The notes: generated from the sequence alone by a model not told the origin. Shown: positions 36,454-49,907, counted from the first letter of the stretch. The stretch is 64,000 nucleotides of DNA from Rathayibacter sp. VKM Ac-2754 (GCF_009807095.1 NZ_WUCC01000013.1:1-64000), one strand, 5' to 3'. Made by a program: numbers and translations.

Positions 36454-36590
36454 AGCATGCTGTTCGAGCCCGCAGCCCCGCAGGGGCGTATCGAGACCCA
36501 CCAGCTTCAGCCGATGAGGCGTCTGCCCTCACCGTCTGAAGGACGTGGATCTCGATACGCCCGCGGCGCGGGCTACTCGATCAGCATGCT
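36454..36590. repeat. Nested palindromic repeat, copy C
   Basis: Bounded by AGCATGCT on both sides. The left half holds GCCCCGCAGGGGCGTATCGAGACCC split by the centre near 36510-36540; the right half holds CTCGATACGCCCGCGGCGCGGGCTACTCGATC. It fills the gap between the Zwf-like gene (plus) and the gene at 36644 (minus), which converge. Nothing else is visible in 36405-36643. Confidence 0.75.
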
Positions 36591-36643
36591 GGCGGCGGGA
36601 CGCCGTCCTGCTGCTGAAGACGCGTGACCCGGCGACGGCGGGC

Positions 36644-37066
36644 TCAGCGGGCGGAGTCGGCGGCGGCCGGGGCGTCGGCGCGCTCGGACTGCGCCGGATC
36701 GGCCCAGACGGCGATCGGCTGCGGGTCCCAGGTCAGGGCCGCGGGCTCGGTCGCGGTCACCGGGGGAGTCGACGCGGTCATCACGGGGATCGCCTCGGTG
36801 ATCGGGCTCGAGGTGGCCTCCACGCCGGCGCGGAGCTGCTGCGCCTGGATCGCGGAGGAGAGCTCGTGTGCGAGCGAGCGCGCGAGCATGCCGTGGAAGA
36901 TCGGATCCCGGTCGTCGTGGCTGCGACGGGTGACGACCCAGGCGCCCTCGGCTCCGACGAACGCCGCGAGGCGCTCGTGCACGACGGCGAAGAGCTCGTC
37001 CTGCGTGAGCGCGGGAGCCGCGACGACCTCGGGGGCCGGCTGGCGGCGCCTCAGACGAAACCTCAT
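36644..37066 (-). CDS. Hypothetical protein
   Basis: A 140-residue protein starting MRFRLRRRQPAPEV. A middle region (about 25-75) is helical: LTQDELFAVVHERLAAFVGAEGAWVVTRRSHDD, then HGMLARSLAHELSSAIQAQQL. The C-terminal third is Thr/Pro/Ala-rich and probably disordered. No signal peptide or membrane helix. I recognise no family. ATG 37066 is used, since the frame above it shadows the next gene. The codon use matches the neighbours, so it is a plausible gene. Confidence 0.6.
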   Translation of the reverse strand: MRFRLRRRQPAPEVVAAPALTQDELFAVVHERLAAFVGAEGAWVVTRRSHDDRDPIFHGMLARSLAHELSSAIQAQQLRAGVEATSSPITEAIPVMTASTPPVTATEPAALTWDPQPIAVWADPAQSERADAPAAADSAR

Positions 37067-37136
37067 GACGAACCCCGTTTCCCGTGCACCTGGCGGTATG
37101 GACACCAGTGTCGCCGGGTCACGGGGACGAGCCGGG

Positions 37137-37171
37137 CTGACACGCCGCGGCCGCGGCACGCGGCGCGTCAG
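37137..37171 (-). terminator. Hairpin downstream of the small membrane-protein gene
   Basis: CTGACACGCCGCG and CGCGGCGCGTCAG pair over 13 bases with one mismatch, about 20 bases beyond the stop at 37191 on the minus strand. No T tract. Confidence 0.45.
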
Positions 37172-37190
37172 GGGGCGGGGGAGCGGCCGC

Positions 37191-37400
37191 TCAGCGGTCG
37201 CGCTTCTTGCCCTTCGACTCCTTCGCGAGCTCCTTGGAGTCGTACGAGACCGAGCCGAGTGCGACCGCGACGGCGATCGCCCAGCTGACCCACTGCAGAG
37301 CCAGACGCCAGTCGCGCGGACCCTTGCGGGTCGTCTGGAGAATGGACCAGCCGCCGACCATCGCGCTGATGACGCTCGAGTTGAGGATGAACTTGCGCAT
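37191..37400 (-). CDS. Small membrane protein, DUF4235-like
   Basis: A 69-residue protein with two hydrophobic stretches (about 8-20 and 33-50) and a very basic tail ending KESKGKKRDR. ATG at 37400 has GGGAGG seven bases upstream, which supports translation. It is reminiscent of small actinobacterial DUF4235 membrane proteins, but I cannot confirm the family. It is transcribed away from the SLC13-type gene and followed by a hairpin. Confidence 0.6.
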   Translation of the reverse strand: MRKFILNSSVISAMVGGWSILQTTRKGPRDWRLALQWVSWAIAVAVALGSVSYDSKELAKESKGKKRDR

Positions 37401-37535
37401 CGATTGCCTCCCGTGTTCATGACGACGCTAGCGGGCTGATCGGGCTCTCAGGGACGGTTGACACCGCACGGTGGTTCGGCCCGCTACGGTGGACCGCCAC
37501 CGACGACGGTCGGCGCCGAGAGGAACGGGTACGTC

Positions 37536-38693
37536 ATGCGCACGGCGGTGATCGGGGCGGTGCTCCTCGTGCTCGGAGGCGTCGCCGTCGTCACGGGCGT
37601 CCTCCCGCTGGACGCGCTGGGCGAGCTGGTGGAGCGCACGGCTCCCATCCTCGCGTTCGTCGTCGCCGTGACGGTCGTGGCCGAGCTGGCCTCGGAGGCG
37701 GGGGTCTTCACCGTGGTCGCCGAGCGCGCCGCGGTCTGGGGGCGCGGTCGCACAGCGGGGCTGTGGCTCCTGGTGGTGGCGATGGCGATCGTCAGCACGG
37801 TGTTCCTCTCTCTCGACACCACGGCGGTGCTGCTCACACCGGTGGTGGTGCTGCTCGCGGCGCACGTGAAGGTCTCTCCGCTGCCCTTCGCGATGGCGAC
37901 GGTGTGGCTGGCGAACTGCGCCTCGCTCCTGCTGCCCGTCTCCAACCTGACGAACCTGCTCGCGGAGCGACGGCTCGGCGTCGACGGCCCGCTCGCGTTC
38001 GCCGCCCTGACCGCCCTGCCCGCGCTCGTCGCCGCCGCGGTGCCCGTGCTGATCCTGGCCGTCCGCTACCGCCGCGAGCTGGCGGGCCGCTACGTGGCGG
38101 GCGTCCGCACCCCGGTCGAGGACCGCGTCCTCCTCCTCGGCGCGGGAGTCGTCGTCGCCCTGCTGCTGCCCGCGCTCGTCTCGGGGCTCGAGGTGTGGAT
38201 CCCCGCGGCGGTGGCCGCCCTCGCCCTCGTGGTGCTCTTCGCGGTGCGCCGGCGCGGGGCGCTGCGCTGGTCGCTCCTGCCCTGGCAGCTGGTCGTCTTC
38301 GCCTCCGGCCTCTTCATCGCGATGGAGGCGGCGCACCAGCTCGGACTCGGGACGGCGCTCGCCGTGGTGGCCGGCGAGGGGAGCGGAGTCGGCGATCTGC
38401 TCCGGCTGGCGGGCTCGGGAGCGGTCGCGGCGAACCTGGTCGACAACCTGCCCGCCTACCTCGCCCTCGAGCCGGTCGCGTCGGATCCGGTGCGCCTCGT
38501 CGCGCTGCTGATCGGCGTGAACGCCGGGCCGCTGATCACTCCGTGGGCGTCCCTCGCGACGCTGCTCTGGCACCAGCGCCTGACCGCCCTGGGCGTCAGC
38601 ATCTCGTGGCGCCAGTACGCGCTGCTCGGCCTCGTCGCGGTCGTCCCGACCGTCGGCGGAGCGGTGCTCGCGCTCGCTCTCACGCAGGCCTGA
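37536..38693 (+). CDS. SLC13/ArsB-type permease
   Basis: A 385-residue protein with about ten membrane segments of the ion-transporter superfamily (ArsB, NhaD, CitM). Signature pieces are FLSLDTTAVLLTPVVVLL in the first half and VAANLVDNLPAYLALEP with INAGPLITPWASLATLLW-like sequence in the second, the repeated re-entrant loops. Closest by look to arsenical-pump/Na+-H+ antiporter-like proteins; the ion is not known and no arsR or arsC gene is adjacent. ATG 37536 is preferred over 37458 because GAGAGGAACG precedes it and residue 1 then opens the first helix. Confidence 0.85.
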   Translation: MRTAVIGAVLLVLGGVAVVTGVLPLDALGELVERTAPILAFVVAVTVVAELASEAGVFTVVAERAAVWGRGRTAGLWLLVVAMAIVSTVFLSLDTTAVLLTPVVVLLAAHVKVSPLPFAMATVWLANCASLLLPVSNLTNLLAERRLGVDGPLAFAALTALPALVAAAVPVLILAVRYRRELAGRYVAGVRTPVEDRVLLLGAGVVVALLLPALVSGLEVWIPAAVAALALVVLFAVRRRGALRWSLLPWQLVVFASGLFIAMEAAHQLGLGTALAVVAGEGSGVGDLLRLAGSGAVAANLVDNLPAYLALEPVASDPVRLVALLIGVNAGPLITPWASLATLLWHQRLTALGVSISWRQYALLGLVAVVPTVGGAVLALALTQA

Positions 38694-38755
38694 TACCCGG
38701 CAGTCGTCCGGGAGGGGCTGCTAGCCTCGGCCCGTAAGAGACGGCTCGACCGACG

Positions 38756-40387
38756 ATGGGGAACACCATTCTTCCGAACACTGCCTCCGACCCTCTCGAG
38801 AACGCCGCGGCACCCCGCAACGCGTTCGTCGTGGTCTCCAACCGCCTCCCCGTCGACCGCGTGGTCGCCGAGGACGGGACGGCCTCGTGGAAGACCTCGC
38901 CCGGTGGCCTGGTCACCGCGCTCGAGCCGGTGATGCACGCCAACGCCGGCGCCTGGGTCGGCTGGCCAGGAGTCGCCGACGAGGAGGTCGCGCCCTTCGA
39001 GAACGACGGGGTGCAGATCGTGCCCGTCGCCCTCAGCGCCCAGGAGCTCGAGGACTACTACGAGGGCTTCTCGAACGACACGCTCTGGCCGCTCTACCAC
39101 GACGTGATCGCACCGCCCACCTACCACCGCGACTGGTGGGACGCCTACGTCCGCGTCAACCGCCGCTTCGCCGAGGCGGCCGCCGCGGTGACCGAGGACG
39201 GCGGAGTCGTCTGGGTGCAGGACTACCAGCTGCAGCTCGTGCCGAAGATGCTCCGCGAGCTCCGGCCCGACGTGACGATCGGCTTCTTCAACCACATCCC
39301 GTTCCCGCCCTACGGCATCTTCGCGCAGCTCCCGTGGCGCAAGCAGATCGTCGAGGGGCTGCTCGGGGCCGACGTCATCGGCTTCCAGCGCCAGGGCGAC
39401 GCGGGCAGCTTCCTCCGCGCGGTCCGCCGGCTGCTCGGCTACGACACCCGCAGCACCGTGGTCGAGGTCCCGGTCGAGGAGGAGGCGGTGAGCGGCACCC
39501 GCCGCGTCAACCGCTCCCGCCGAGGGGCGAGCGTGCGGCCGGTGGTCGCCAGGCACTTCCCGATCTCGATCGACGCCGCCTCCTTCGAGGAGATGGCGCG
39601 CAGCCCCGAGATCCAGGAGCGCGCGCGGCAGATCCGCCACGACCTGGGCGACCCGCAGACGGTCATGCTCGGCGTCGACCGCCTCGACTACACCAAGGGC
39701 ATCGGCCACCGTCTGAAGGCCTTCGGCGAGCTGCTGGCCGACGGGCGGCTCAGCACCGACGACGCCGTCCTCGTGCAGGTCGCCAGCCCGAGCCGCGAGC
39801 GCGTCGAGACCTACAAGCAGCTCCGCGACGACATCGAGCTGCAGGTCGGCCGCATCAACGGCGACTACGGCACCATCGGCAATCCGGCGATCAGCTACCT
39901 GCACCACGGCTACCCGCGGGAGGAGATGGTCGCCCTCTACCTCGCCGCCGACGTCATGCTCGTGACGGCCCTGCGCGACGGCATGAACCTCGTCGCCAAG
40001 GAGTACGTCGCCTCCCGCTTCGACAACGACGGCGTGCTCGTGCTGAGCGAGTTCACCGGCGCCGCCGACGAGCTCAAGCAGGCCGTGCAGGTCAACCCGC
40101 ACGACATCTCGGGTCTCAAGGACGCGATCGAGGCGGCGGCTCGGATGCCGAAGGTCGAGCGCACCCGGCGGATGCGGGCGCTGCGCCGCCGCGTCCTCGA
40201 GAACGACGTCGCGCGCTGGTCGGCCAGCTTCCTCGCCGCGCTGGCCGAGCACGCCGAGGGCCAGCAGCTCGACGTGCGTCCGGCCGCGAGGGGCCAGGAG
40301 GCGCCGCTCGGCCAGGAGGCCGAGCACGACCAGGACGCCGCGTACGGCCTCGCCGCGGTCGCCCGCGAGGCGGAGGACGCGCGATGA
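38756..40387 (+). CDS. otsA: Trehalose-6-phosphate synthase
   Basis: A 543-residue GT20 enzyme making trehalose-6-phosphate from UDP-glucose and glucose-6-phosphate. Family motifs: [11 protein letters not shown] at the N terminus, [11 protein letters not shown] (nucleotide loop), [47 protein letters not shown], and [14 protein letters not shown]. The C-terminal 50 residues are a variable Gln/Glu/Ala tail. It is translationally coupled to otsB (ATGA). Length is slightly above the 470-500 usual for bacterial OtsA because of the tail and an insertion near residues 240-265. Confidence 0.95.
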   Translation: MGNTILPNTASDPLENAAAPRNAFVVVSNRLPVDRVVAEDGTASWKTSPGGLVTALEPVMHANAGAWVGWPGVADEEVAPFENDGVQIVPVALSAQELEDYYEGFSNDTLWPLYHDVIAPPTYHRDWWDAYVRVNRRFAEAAAAVTEDGGVVWVQDYQLQLVPKMLRELRPDVTIGFFNHIPFPPYGIFAQLPWRKQIVEGLLGADVIGFQRQGDAGSFLRAVRRLLGYDTRSTVVEVPVEEEAVSGTRRVNRSRRGASVRPVVARHFPISIDAASFEEMARSPEIQERARQIRHDLGDPQTVMLGVDRLDYTKGIGHRLKAFGELLADGRLSTDDAVLVQVASPSRERVETYKQLRDDIELQVGRINGDYGTIGNPAISYLHHGYPREEMVALYLAADVMLVTALRDGMNLVAKEYVASRFDNDGVLVLSEFTGAADELKQAVQVNPHDISGLKDAIEAAARMPKVERTRRMRALRRRVLENDVARWSASFLAALAEHAEGQQLDVRPAARGQEAPLGQEAEHDQDAAYGLAAVAREAEDAR

Positions 40388-41199
40388 GCACCGTGATCCC
40401 CGTGCCCGGTGTGCCGCACCAGCCCGGCGTCCCGGACCGTCTCGTGGTCGCCCTGCGCGAGCTCGCCGCCACCGAGCGGCTCCTCGTCGCCCTCGACTTC
40501 GACGGCACGCTGGCGCCCGAGGTCGACGAGCCCGCGCGCGCCCGTGCCCTCCCCGAGGCGCGCGAGGCCGTGCTCCGCCTGCTCGCCCTGCCCGGAACCC
40601 GCGTCGCCCTCGTCTCGGGACGCGCGCTCGAGAGCCTCGAGGAGGTCGCGCAGCTCCCCGACGAGGCCCTCCTCGTCGGCTCGCACGGCGTCGAGATCCG
40701 TCTCGACCCCGACGAGGACGCCGTGCGCCTGGACCCCTCCGAGCAGGCCAGGGTCGACGTGCTCGAGGACGTGCTGAAGGGCATCGCCCGCGGCATCGAC
40801 AACGTCTGGATCGAGGACAAGCCCGCCGGCTTCGCCCTGCACACCCGCCTCGCCACCGACAGGCACAGCCGGGTCGCCCACGTCGTCGCCCTCTCGGAGG
40901 CGCGCGCCGAGGTCGAGGGCGTCCACGTCCGCGAGGGCAAGAACGTCCTCGAGTTCTCGGTCCGCTCCACCACGAAGGGGGAGGCCGTCGAGCACCTCCG
41001 CCGCTACACCGGCGCGACGGCCGTGCTCTACGCGGGCGACGACGTGACCGACGAGGACGCCTTCGCCGTCATGCGCACCGGCGACGTCGGCATCAAGAGC
41101 GGCGAGGGCACGACCTCGGCCGGCTACCGCGTCCGCGGCCCCGAGCAGGTCGCGCACGCGCTGTCGCTGCTGGCGGAGTTCCGCTCGGCGACCGACTAG
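40384..41199 (+). CDS. otsB: Trehalose-6-phosphate phosphatase
   Basis: A 271-residue HAD phosphatase that yields free trehalose. The DxD nucleophile motif is [16 protein letters not shown] (Asp38, Asp40). The ALVSGR motif and GSHGVEIRL follow, and the metal site [11 protein letters not shown] is near the C terminus. The ATG overlaps the otsA stop by four bases, so synthase and phosphatase are made in balance. Trehalose protects against desiccation and osmotic stress. It converges on the lipoprotein gene at 41217 with 17 bp between. Confidence 0.95.
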   Translation: MSTVIPVPGVPHQPGVPDRLVVALRELAATERLLVALDFDGTLAPEVDEPARARALPEAREAVLRLLALPGTRVALVSGRALESLEEVAQLPDEALLVGSHGVEIRLDPDEDAVRLDPSEQARVDVLEDVLKGIARGIDNVWIEDKPAGFALHTRLATDRHSRVAHVVALSEARAEVEGVHVREGKNVLEFSVRSTTKGEAVEHLRRYTGATAVLYAGDDVTDEDAFAVMRTGDVGIKSGEGTTSAGYRVRGPEQVAHALSLLAEFRSATD

Positions 41200-41216
41200 C
41201 GGGCCTCGCTCCGGAC

Positions 41217-42191
41217 TCAGTCGGCCGCCGGCACCACGTCCCAGTGCTCGCGGATGAGGCCGTCGTCGACTCGGAAGACGTCCGCCGCCAGGACGGGGTC
41301 GCCCGGCTCCGCTCCCACGCTCTGCGAGAAGGTCCAGACCAGGTCGCCGTCACCGAGGGAGACGACCGACTCCTGCGGCGGGAACGTCGCCGACCCCGAG
41401 AAGAGCGACTTCAAGGCCTCCGTCCCGTTCGGAGCGACCGGGTTGTGCTGGAGGTAGGCGGGGTCGAACGCCGTGTCGAGGATCGAGACGTCCTGGTCGC
41501 GGAAGAGCGTGTCGTAGGCGTTCACGGCGAGCACGCGGTTGCTCTCCTCCTCCGTCTCCGATGGAGCGACCGCCGGTGCCGGAGGGTCGTAGAGGTCGCT
41601 GAACATCGTGTTGGTATTGCCGCTGGCCGGAGTGCCGGTCGCGATCGGCTGGTCGAAGGACCAGCGCTCGACGACCGTGCCGCCCTCCAGGCGGAACAGG
41701 TCGACCGCCGCCTCGCCGGTCCGCTCGTCGGCAGGATCGGACGCCACCTGGTAGTGCACGGCGACGAGCTCACCGTCGGCGGCGGTGCGCTTGACGACCG
41801 CCTGCGCTCCCGGGACCCGGCCGCGGTCGGCGGTGAACTCTGCGAGGAGTCCGCCCGGCCCCGCCTGCCGACCTGAGCCGTGCGCGACCGCATCGGCGGC
41901 GACGACCCGCTCGGCCGTCGCCGCAGCCTCCGAGGACCCGGGATCGGGGAACGCCTCCGTGTAGAGACTGAGCACGGCGGCCAGGTTCGCCTCCTCGGTC
42001 GCGGAGTCACTGCGGTCGACCGTCGAGCCGCCCTCGTCCCGGCCGCTCGCGGCGGACGGCGGAGTCGGGGACGGGTCCGTCGCGCCGGCCGAGGTGGCCC
42101 GGCACCCCGCGAGCAGCGGGACCGCGGCGAGGACGACGACGGTGCGGACGAGCGGAACGAGGACACCACGAGGCCTGGTCATGACCATCAC
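41217..42191 (-). CDS. Lipoprotein with two NTF2/SnoaL-like domains
   Basis: A 324-residue protein with signal peptide and lipobox LLAGC (Cys30 from the longest start). Two similar domains of about 115 residues follow (about 67-190 and 210-320), each with LYTEAF/YDTLF, AVAHGSG/AYLQHNP and FRLEGGTVVERWSFDQP or FRVDDGLIREHWDVVP. The latter pair is the SnoaL-like cone. An internal duplication is therefore likely. The function is unknown. The start is uncertain: GTG 42191, ATG 42188 and ATG 42182 are all possible. The upstream space is bounded by the IS30 element. Confidence 0.78.
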   Translation of the reverse strand: MMVMTRPRGVLVPLVRTVVVLAAVPLLAGCRATSAGATDPSPTPPSAASGRDEGGSTVDRSDSATEEANLAAVLSLYTEAFPDPGSSEAAATAERVVAADAVAHGSGRQAGPGGLLAEFTADRGRVPGAQAVVKRTAADGELVAVHYQVASDPADERTGEAAVDLFRLEGGTVVERWSFDQPIATGTPASGNTNTMFSDLYDPPAPAVAPSETEEESNRVLAVNAYDTLFRDQDVSILDTAFDPAYLQHNPVAPNGTEALKSLFSGSATFPPQESVVSLGDGDLVWTFSQSVGAEPGDPVLAADVFRVDDGLIREHWDVVPAAD

Positions 42192-42313
42192 TGTGCGGCG
42201 GGTTCCTGAGCCGGAGGTGCGATCGTCGCGGGTTTCGCTGAGAACGCACGCACCGATCGAGAGCCGCCGTGCTCGCGCGGTACCGATCCGTCACGAACGC
42301 CCCGTGTCCCGGA

Positions 42314-43596
42314 GGCGGTTTCAGTTCTCTAGTGCAACGGCTCGGCTGGAAGGTGTCGGGTTGTGGCTAGGAAGATCGCGTGGTCGGTTCGGGCGCAGGC
42401 GTATGCGGGGTTGATCGGTGGCGAGTCGGCGTTGGACGTCGGGGCGCGTCTGGGTGTCGGGCGGGTGACGGTGACGGACTGGGCGAAACTCGCGGGCATG
42501 GAGTTCCGGGCAGGCAGAGAGGGCGGTGGCCTGACCAGGTCGCTGGCGAGGGTCGAGCCGTCGGACGCAGGGCGGTCGTATCGGCGGTTGACGTTGACGG
42601 ATCGCTCGTTCATCCACGCGGCGCGCTCGCTCGAGCGGCCATGGTCGATGCGCGCCATCGCGAGAGAGCTCGACGTGGCGCCGTCGACGATCTCGCGGGA
42701 GATCGCCCGGCATCAGGTCGAGCACTGGGGTGTCGCGCACTACGACGCGTCCCTCGCGCACCACCGCGCAGGGGCTGCGCGCAGCACGCCGCGGGCAGGG
42801 AAACTCGACTCGGAGCCGTTGCGGGCGGAGGTCGTGTCGATGCTGTCGGCGAAGTACTCACCCCAGCAGGTCGCGGGAGAGCTGCCCGTCCGGTTCCCCG
42901 ACCGGACGGAGATGCGCGTGTCGCACGAGACGATCTACCAGGCCCTGTATGTCCAGGGGAAGGGCGCGCTCCGGCACGAGCTGAGCGTCGTGAAAGCACT
43001 CCGCTCCGGGCGCACGACCCGTGTTCCGCAGTCGAAGCTCCCGCGACGCAGCTCCCGTCCGTGGCTGGAGGGGGCGCTGCTCGCGGACCGGCCGGCGGAG
43101 GCCGAGGACCGCGCTGTTCCCGGGCACTGGGAAGGCGATCTCGTGGTCGGGCCGGGCAACTCCGGGATCATCACTCTCGTGGAACGCTCGACCAGGTTCG
43201 CGCTCCTGGGCCGTCTCCCGGGACGCCGCGACAGCGAGACCGTGACCGACGTCCTCGCCCGCATGATCGAGGACCTCCCCGCAACGTTGACCCGCACGAT
43301 CACGTGGGATCAGGGGACCGAGATGGCCGGCCACGCCGCGTTCACGATCCGCACCGGCTGCCCGGTCTACTTCTGCGACCCGCACTCGCCCTGGCAGCGC
43401 GGCACGAACGAGAACACCAACGGCCTCATCCGCGACTTCTATCCCAAGGGCTTCAACTTCAACACGATCACCGACGCCGACCTCGCCGAAACCCAGCGCC
43501 TCCTCAACATCCGACCCCGCCAAACCCTCGGATTCCGCAGCCCCACCGCCAAGATGAGAGAACTCATCGCCGTTGCACTAGCCGCTTGAAACCGCC
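42314..43596 (+). mobile_element. IS30-family insertion sequence, intact
   Basis: A 1283-bp element. Both ends carry 28-bp inverted repeats that share GGCGGTTTCA at the tip and CTAGTGCAACGGC inside, differing only in the middle five bases (42314-42341 and 43569-43596). GGA flanks it on both sides (42311-42313 and 43597-43599), the short target duplication typical of IS30. A single complete transposase gene fills it. No second copy is visible in the window. Confidence 0.9.
42363..43589 (+). CDS. IS30 family transposase
   Basis: A 408-residue DDE transposase. N-terminal helix-turn-helix regions (about 8-40 and 85-120, the latter SMRAIARELDVAPSTISREIARH) bind the ends. The catalytic core has HWEGDLVVGPGNSG (first Asp), TWDQGTEMAGH (second Asp) and GTNENTNGLIRDFYPKGFNF (Glu), the IS30 signature. 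The C-terminal LNIRPRQTLGFRSPTAKM is also typical. Length is full and no frameshift is present, so it may be active. GTG start lies 21 bases inside the left inverted repeat. Confidence 0.95.
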   Translation: MARKIAWSVRAQAYAGLIGGESALDVGARLGVGRVTVTDWAKLAGMEFRAGREGGGLTRSLARVEPSDAGRSYRRLTLTDRSFIHAARSLERPWSMRAIARELDVAPSTISREIARHQVEHWGVAHYDASLAHHRAGAARSTPRAGKLDSEPLRAEVVSMLSAKYSPQQVAGELPVRFPDRTEMRVSHETIYQALYVQGKGALRHELSVVKALRSGRTTRVPQSKLPRRSSRPWLEGALLADRPAEAEDRAVPGHWEGDLVVGPGNSGIITLVERSTRFALLGRLPGRRDSETVTDVLARMIEDLPATLTRTITWDQGTEMAGHAAFTIRTGCPVYFCDPHSPWQRGTNENTNGLIRDFYPKGFNFNTITDADLAETQRLLNIRPRQTLGFRSPTAKMRELIAVALAA

Positions 43597-43666
43597 GGAC
43601 TGCGACGATGCGTCTGCGACCGATCGACACCGCCTCCGGAGAGCCGGAGGAGCGCGCGCGAGGCGG

Positions 43667-43672
43667 TAGCCT
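43667..43672 (+). promoter_or_regulatory. -10 box TAGCCT for ilvD
   Basis: TAGCCT ends six bases before the ilvD ATG, so the message is probably leaderless. It lies 70 bases downstream of the IS30 element and was not disrupted by it. Confidence 0.5.
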
Positions 43673-43678
43673 CGTCAC

Positions 43679-45373
43679 ATGCCGGAAATCGATTGGAAGC
43701 CTCGTTCGCGCACCGTCACGGACGGCATCGAGGCCACGACGTCGCGCGGGATGCTGCGGGCCGTCGGAATGGGCGACGACGACTGGGAGAAGCCCCAGAT
43801 CGGTATCGCGTCCTCGTGGAACGAGATCACCCCCTGCAACCTCTCGCTCGAGCGCCTCGCGCGCAGCGCCAAGGAGGGCGTGCACTCGGGCGGCGGGTAC
43901 CCGCTGCAGTTCGGCACCGTCTCGGTCTCGGACGGCATCTCGATGGGCCACGAGGGCATGCACTTCTCGCTCGTCTCTCGCGAGGTCATCGCCGACTCCG
44001 TCGAGACCGTGATGATGGCCGAGCGCCTCGACGGCACCGTCATGCTCGCCGGCTGCGACAAGTCGCTCCCGGGAATGCTGATGGCGGCCGCCCGGCTCGA
44101 CCTCGCCGCCGTCTTCGTCTACGCCGGCTCGATCGCTCCGGGCTGGGTCAAGCTCTCGGACGGCACCGAGAAGGACATCACGATCATCGACTCCTTCGAG
44201 GCGGTCGGGGCCGTCAAGGCCGGGATCATGTCCGAGGAGGACGCCAAGCGCATCGAGTGCGCGTTCGCCCCGGGCGAGGGCTCGTGCGGAGGCATGTACA
44301 CCGCGAACACGATGGCGAGCGTCGCCGAGGCGCTCGGCATGAGCCTGCCCGGATCGGCCTCGCCGGCCGCGGCCGACCGCCGCCGCGACTACTTCGCCCG
44401 CAAGTCGGGGGAGGCCGTCGTCGAGCTGCTCCGCAACGGCACGACCGCGCGCGACATCCTCACCAAGGAGGCGTTCGAGAACGCGATCGCCGTCGCCATG
44501 GCGTTCGGAGGCTCCACCAACGTCATCCTGCACCTGCTCGCGATCGCCAACGAGGCCGAGGTCGACCTCACGATCGACGACTTCAACCGCATCGGCGACA
44601 CCATCCCGCACATCGGCGACCTCAAGCCGTTCGGCAAGTACGTCATGAACGACGTCGATCGCCACGGCGGAGTCCCCGCGGTCATGAAGGCGCTTCTCGA
44701 CGCGGGTCTGCTGCACGGCGACTGCCTCACGGTGACCGGGAAGACGGTCGCCGAGAACCTCGCCGAGATGGACATCGCGCCGCTCGACGGAGAGGTCATC
44801 CGCACCCTCGACAACCCGATCCACGCGACCGGCGGGCTGACGGTGCTCAAGGGCTCGCTCGCCCCCGAGGGCGCGGTCGTCAAGACGGCGGGCTTCGACG
44901 CCTCGGTCTTCGAGGGCCCCGCCCGGGTCTTCGAGCGCGAGCGCGCGGCCATGGACGCGCTCACCGAGGGGCGGATCAAGCACGGCGACGTGGTCGTGAT
45001 CCGCTACGAGGGCCCGAAGGGCGGCCCCGGGATGCGCGAGATGCTCGCCATCACGGCCGCCATCAAGGGCGCGGGGCTCGGGAAGGATGTACTACTCTTG
45101 ACCGACGGACGATTCTCAGGCGGCACAACCGGCCTGTGCATCGGCCACATAGCTCCCGAATCGGTGGACGCAGGTCCCATCGCATTCGTGCGCGACGGCG
45201 ACCCGATTCGGGTCGACATCGCCGCTCGCTCGATCGACCTACTCGTCGACGACTCCGAGCTCGCCGCCCGCCGAGAAGGCTGGGCGCCCCTCCCTCCGCG
45301 CTACACCCGTGGTGTCCTCGCCAAGTACGCCAAGCTCGTCCGCTCCGCGGCCGTCGGCGCCACCACCGGGTAG
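43679..45373 (+). CDS. ilvD: Dihydroxy-acid dehydratase
   Basis: This 564-residue iron-sulphur enzyme makes the 2-keto acids of valine and isoleucine. Cluster cysteines are Cys53 (ITPCNL), Cys126 (GCDKSLPG) and Cys203 ([12 protein letters not shown]). The C-terminal [21 protein letters not shown] is the family signature. The ATG start uses a leaderless promoter. From about residue 470 (45088-45300) codon use shifts sharply, with GTA, CTA, TTG, CGA, TCA, ACA, ATA and ATT that the rest of the gene avoids. The protein sequence there is still normal. Confidence 0.95.
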   Translation: MPEIDWKPRSRTVTDGIEATTSRGMLRAVGMGDDDWEKPQIGIASSWNEITPCNLSLERLARSAKEGVHSGGGYPLQFGTVSVSDGISMGHEGMHFSLVSREVIADSVETVMMAERLDGTVMLAGCDKSLPGMLMAAARLDLAAVFVYAGSIAPGWVKLSDGTEKDITIIDSFEAVGAVKAGIMSEEDAKRIECAFAPGEGSCGGMYTANTMASVAEALGMSLPGSASPAAADRRRDYFARKSGEAVVELLRNGTTARDILTKEAFENAIAVAMAFGGSTNVILHLLAIANEAEVDLTIDDFNRIGDTIPHIGDLKPFGKYVMNDVDRHGGVPAVMKALLDAGLLHGDCLTVTGKTVAENLAEMDIAPLDGEVIRTLDNPIHATGGLTVLKGSLAPEGAVVKTAGFDASVFEGPARVFERERAAMDALTEGRIKHGDVVVIRYEGPKGGPGMREMLAITAAIKGAGLGKDVLLLTDGRFSGGTTGLCIGHIAPESVDAGPIAFVRDGDPIRVDIAARSIDLLVDDSELAARREGWAPLPPRYTRGVLAKYAKLVRSAAVGATTG

Positions 45374-45502
45374 CCGTTCCCCGGCAGTGCCGTCCTCCCC
45401 GGCAGCACTGGCCGACCCGCGCATTCGCGCCTCCTCGCCGCCGCATCCCGCACCCCGCCCGATGCTCCGGCGGAACACCGTTTCGAAGGAATCGACACCC
45501 GC

Positions 45503-48923
<3,421 letters not shown>

Positions 48924-48937
48924 TCACGCACTGCATC

Positions 48938-48970
48938 GAAGAGGGAGCCCCGGACCGGGGTTCCCTCTTC
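48938..48970. terminator. Bidirectional terminator between ilvC and the GDSL hydrolase gene
   Basis: GAAGAGGGA then CCCC pairs with GGGG then TCCCTCTTC, a stem of about 13 bp with one G-T mismatch and a short loop. It lies between two convergent stop codons (48923 and 48976) and could serve both. Confidence 0.8.
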
Positions 48971-48975
48971 TGCGT

Positions 48976-49800
48976 TCAGTAGCCGAGGTCGCGGGCGAGG
49001 CGGCGGAGGCCGCCCTTCGGGGGCACGACGACGGGGTCGGGCCAGCGCGGGGCGAGGTGGTCGCCGAGGGTCACGCGGCGGATCTTGCGGCCGACGAGGG
49101 GGAGCAGCCAGTCGGCCGTCCAGCGGTGCTGGTCGCGGAGCCACTCGGTCGGGGTGAGCGGCTCGGGCGGCTCCCACGGGCCGGCCGAGATGGTGTGCGG
49201 GACGCCGAGGATGTCGAGGACGCGCGCCGCCAGGAACCGGTGACCGCGCTTGGAGAGGTGCATCCGGTCGGGCGACCACATCATCGGCTCGCGGAACGCC
49301 TGCATGCGCCAGTAGTCGACGAGGGTCGCGCCGCGCTCGCGGGCGATGCGGCGGACGGCCGCGTTGTAGACGCGGTTGCGGCGCACGAACATCCGCGGGG
49401 CCGGCAGGCCGGGGATGTCGAAGCCGGTGAAGAGCACGAGGGAGGCGCCGGTCGTCGCGAGCGCGTCGACCAGGCACTCGTAGTCGTCGACGAGCACCCG
49501 CATGTCGGTCTTGAGGTCGAGGATGTCGTTGCCGCCCGCGTAGAGCGTCACCAGGGTCGGCCGCAGCTCGAGGGCGCTGGGCAGCTGCTCGGCCCTGATC
49601 TGCCCGAGCCGTTTCGAGCGGATCGCGAGGTTCGCGTACTCCCAGCCCGGCTCGGCGCGGGCCAGACGGTCGGCGACGCGATCGGCCCAGCCCCGGACTC
49701 CGTTGGGCAGTCGCGCGTGCGGGTCGCCGACGCCCTCGGTGAAGGAGTCGCCGATCGCGACGAATCGGCGCGCGGTGTCCGCACTCTCGCGCTCCGTCAT
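48976..49800 (-). CDS. SGNH/GDSL-type hydrolase
   Basis: A 274-residue esterase-fold protein without signal peptide. The four SGNH blocks are visible: GDSFTEG (nucleophile Ser19), the Gly block NLAIRSKRLGQI, TLYAGGNDIL (Gly-Asn-Asp) and DRMHLSKRGH (Asp and His). The C-terminal third is Trp/Pro-rich and beyond the usual domain. The substrate is unknown: lipids, acyl sugars and peptidoglycan O-acetyl groups are all known targets of this fold. It stops six bases from the ilvC terminator. Confidence 0.9.
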   Translation of the reverse strand: MTERESADTARRFVAIGDSFTEGVGDPHARLPNGVRGWADRVADRLARAEPGWEYANLAIRSKRLGQIRAEQLPSALELRPTLVTLYAGGNDILDLKTDMRVLVDDYECLVDALATTGASLVLFTGFDIPGLPAPRMFVRRNRVYNAAVRRIARERGATLVDYWRMQAFREPMMWSPDRMHLSKRGHRFLAARVLDILGVPHTISAGPWEPPEPLTPTEWLRDQHRWTADWLLPLVGRKIRRVTLGDHLAPRWPDPVVVPPKGGLRRLARDLGY

Positions 49801-49907
49801 CCGGGGAGTCTCGCGCGTGCGCGAGGACGGGCGGTGTCCGCCGGGTGTCGGGTCGGTGTCGGCCCGCTCCGAGGTTCCTGCGGGGCGCTCGCGGCTAGGG
49901 TGTTGCG

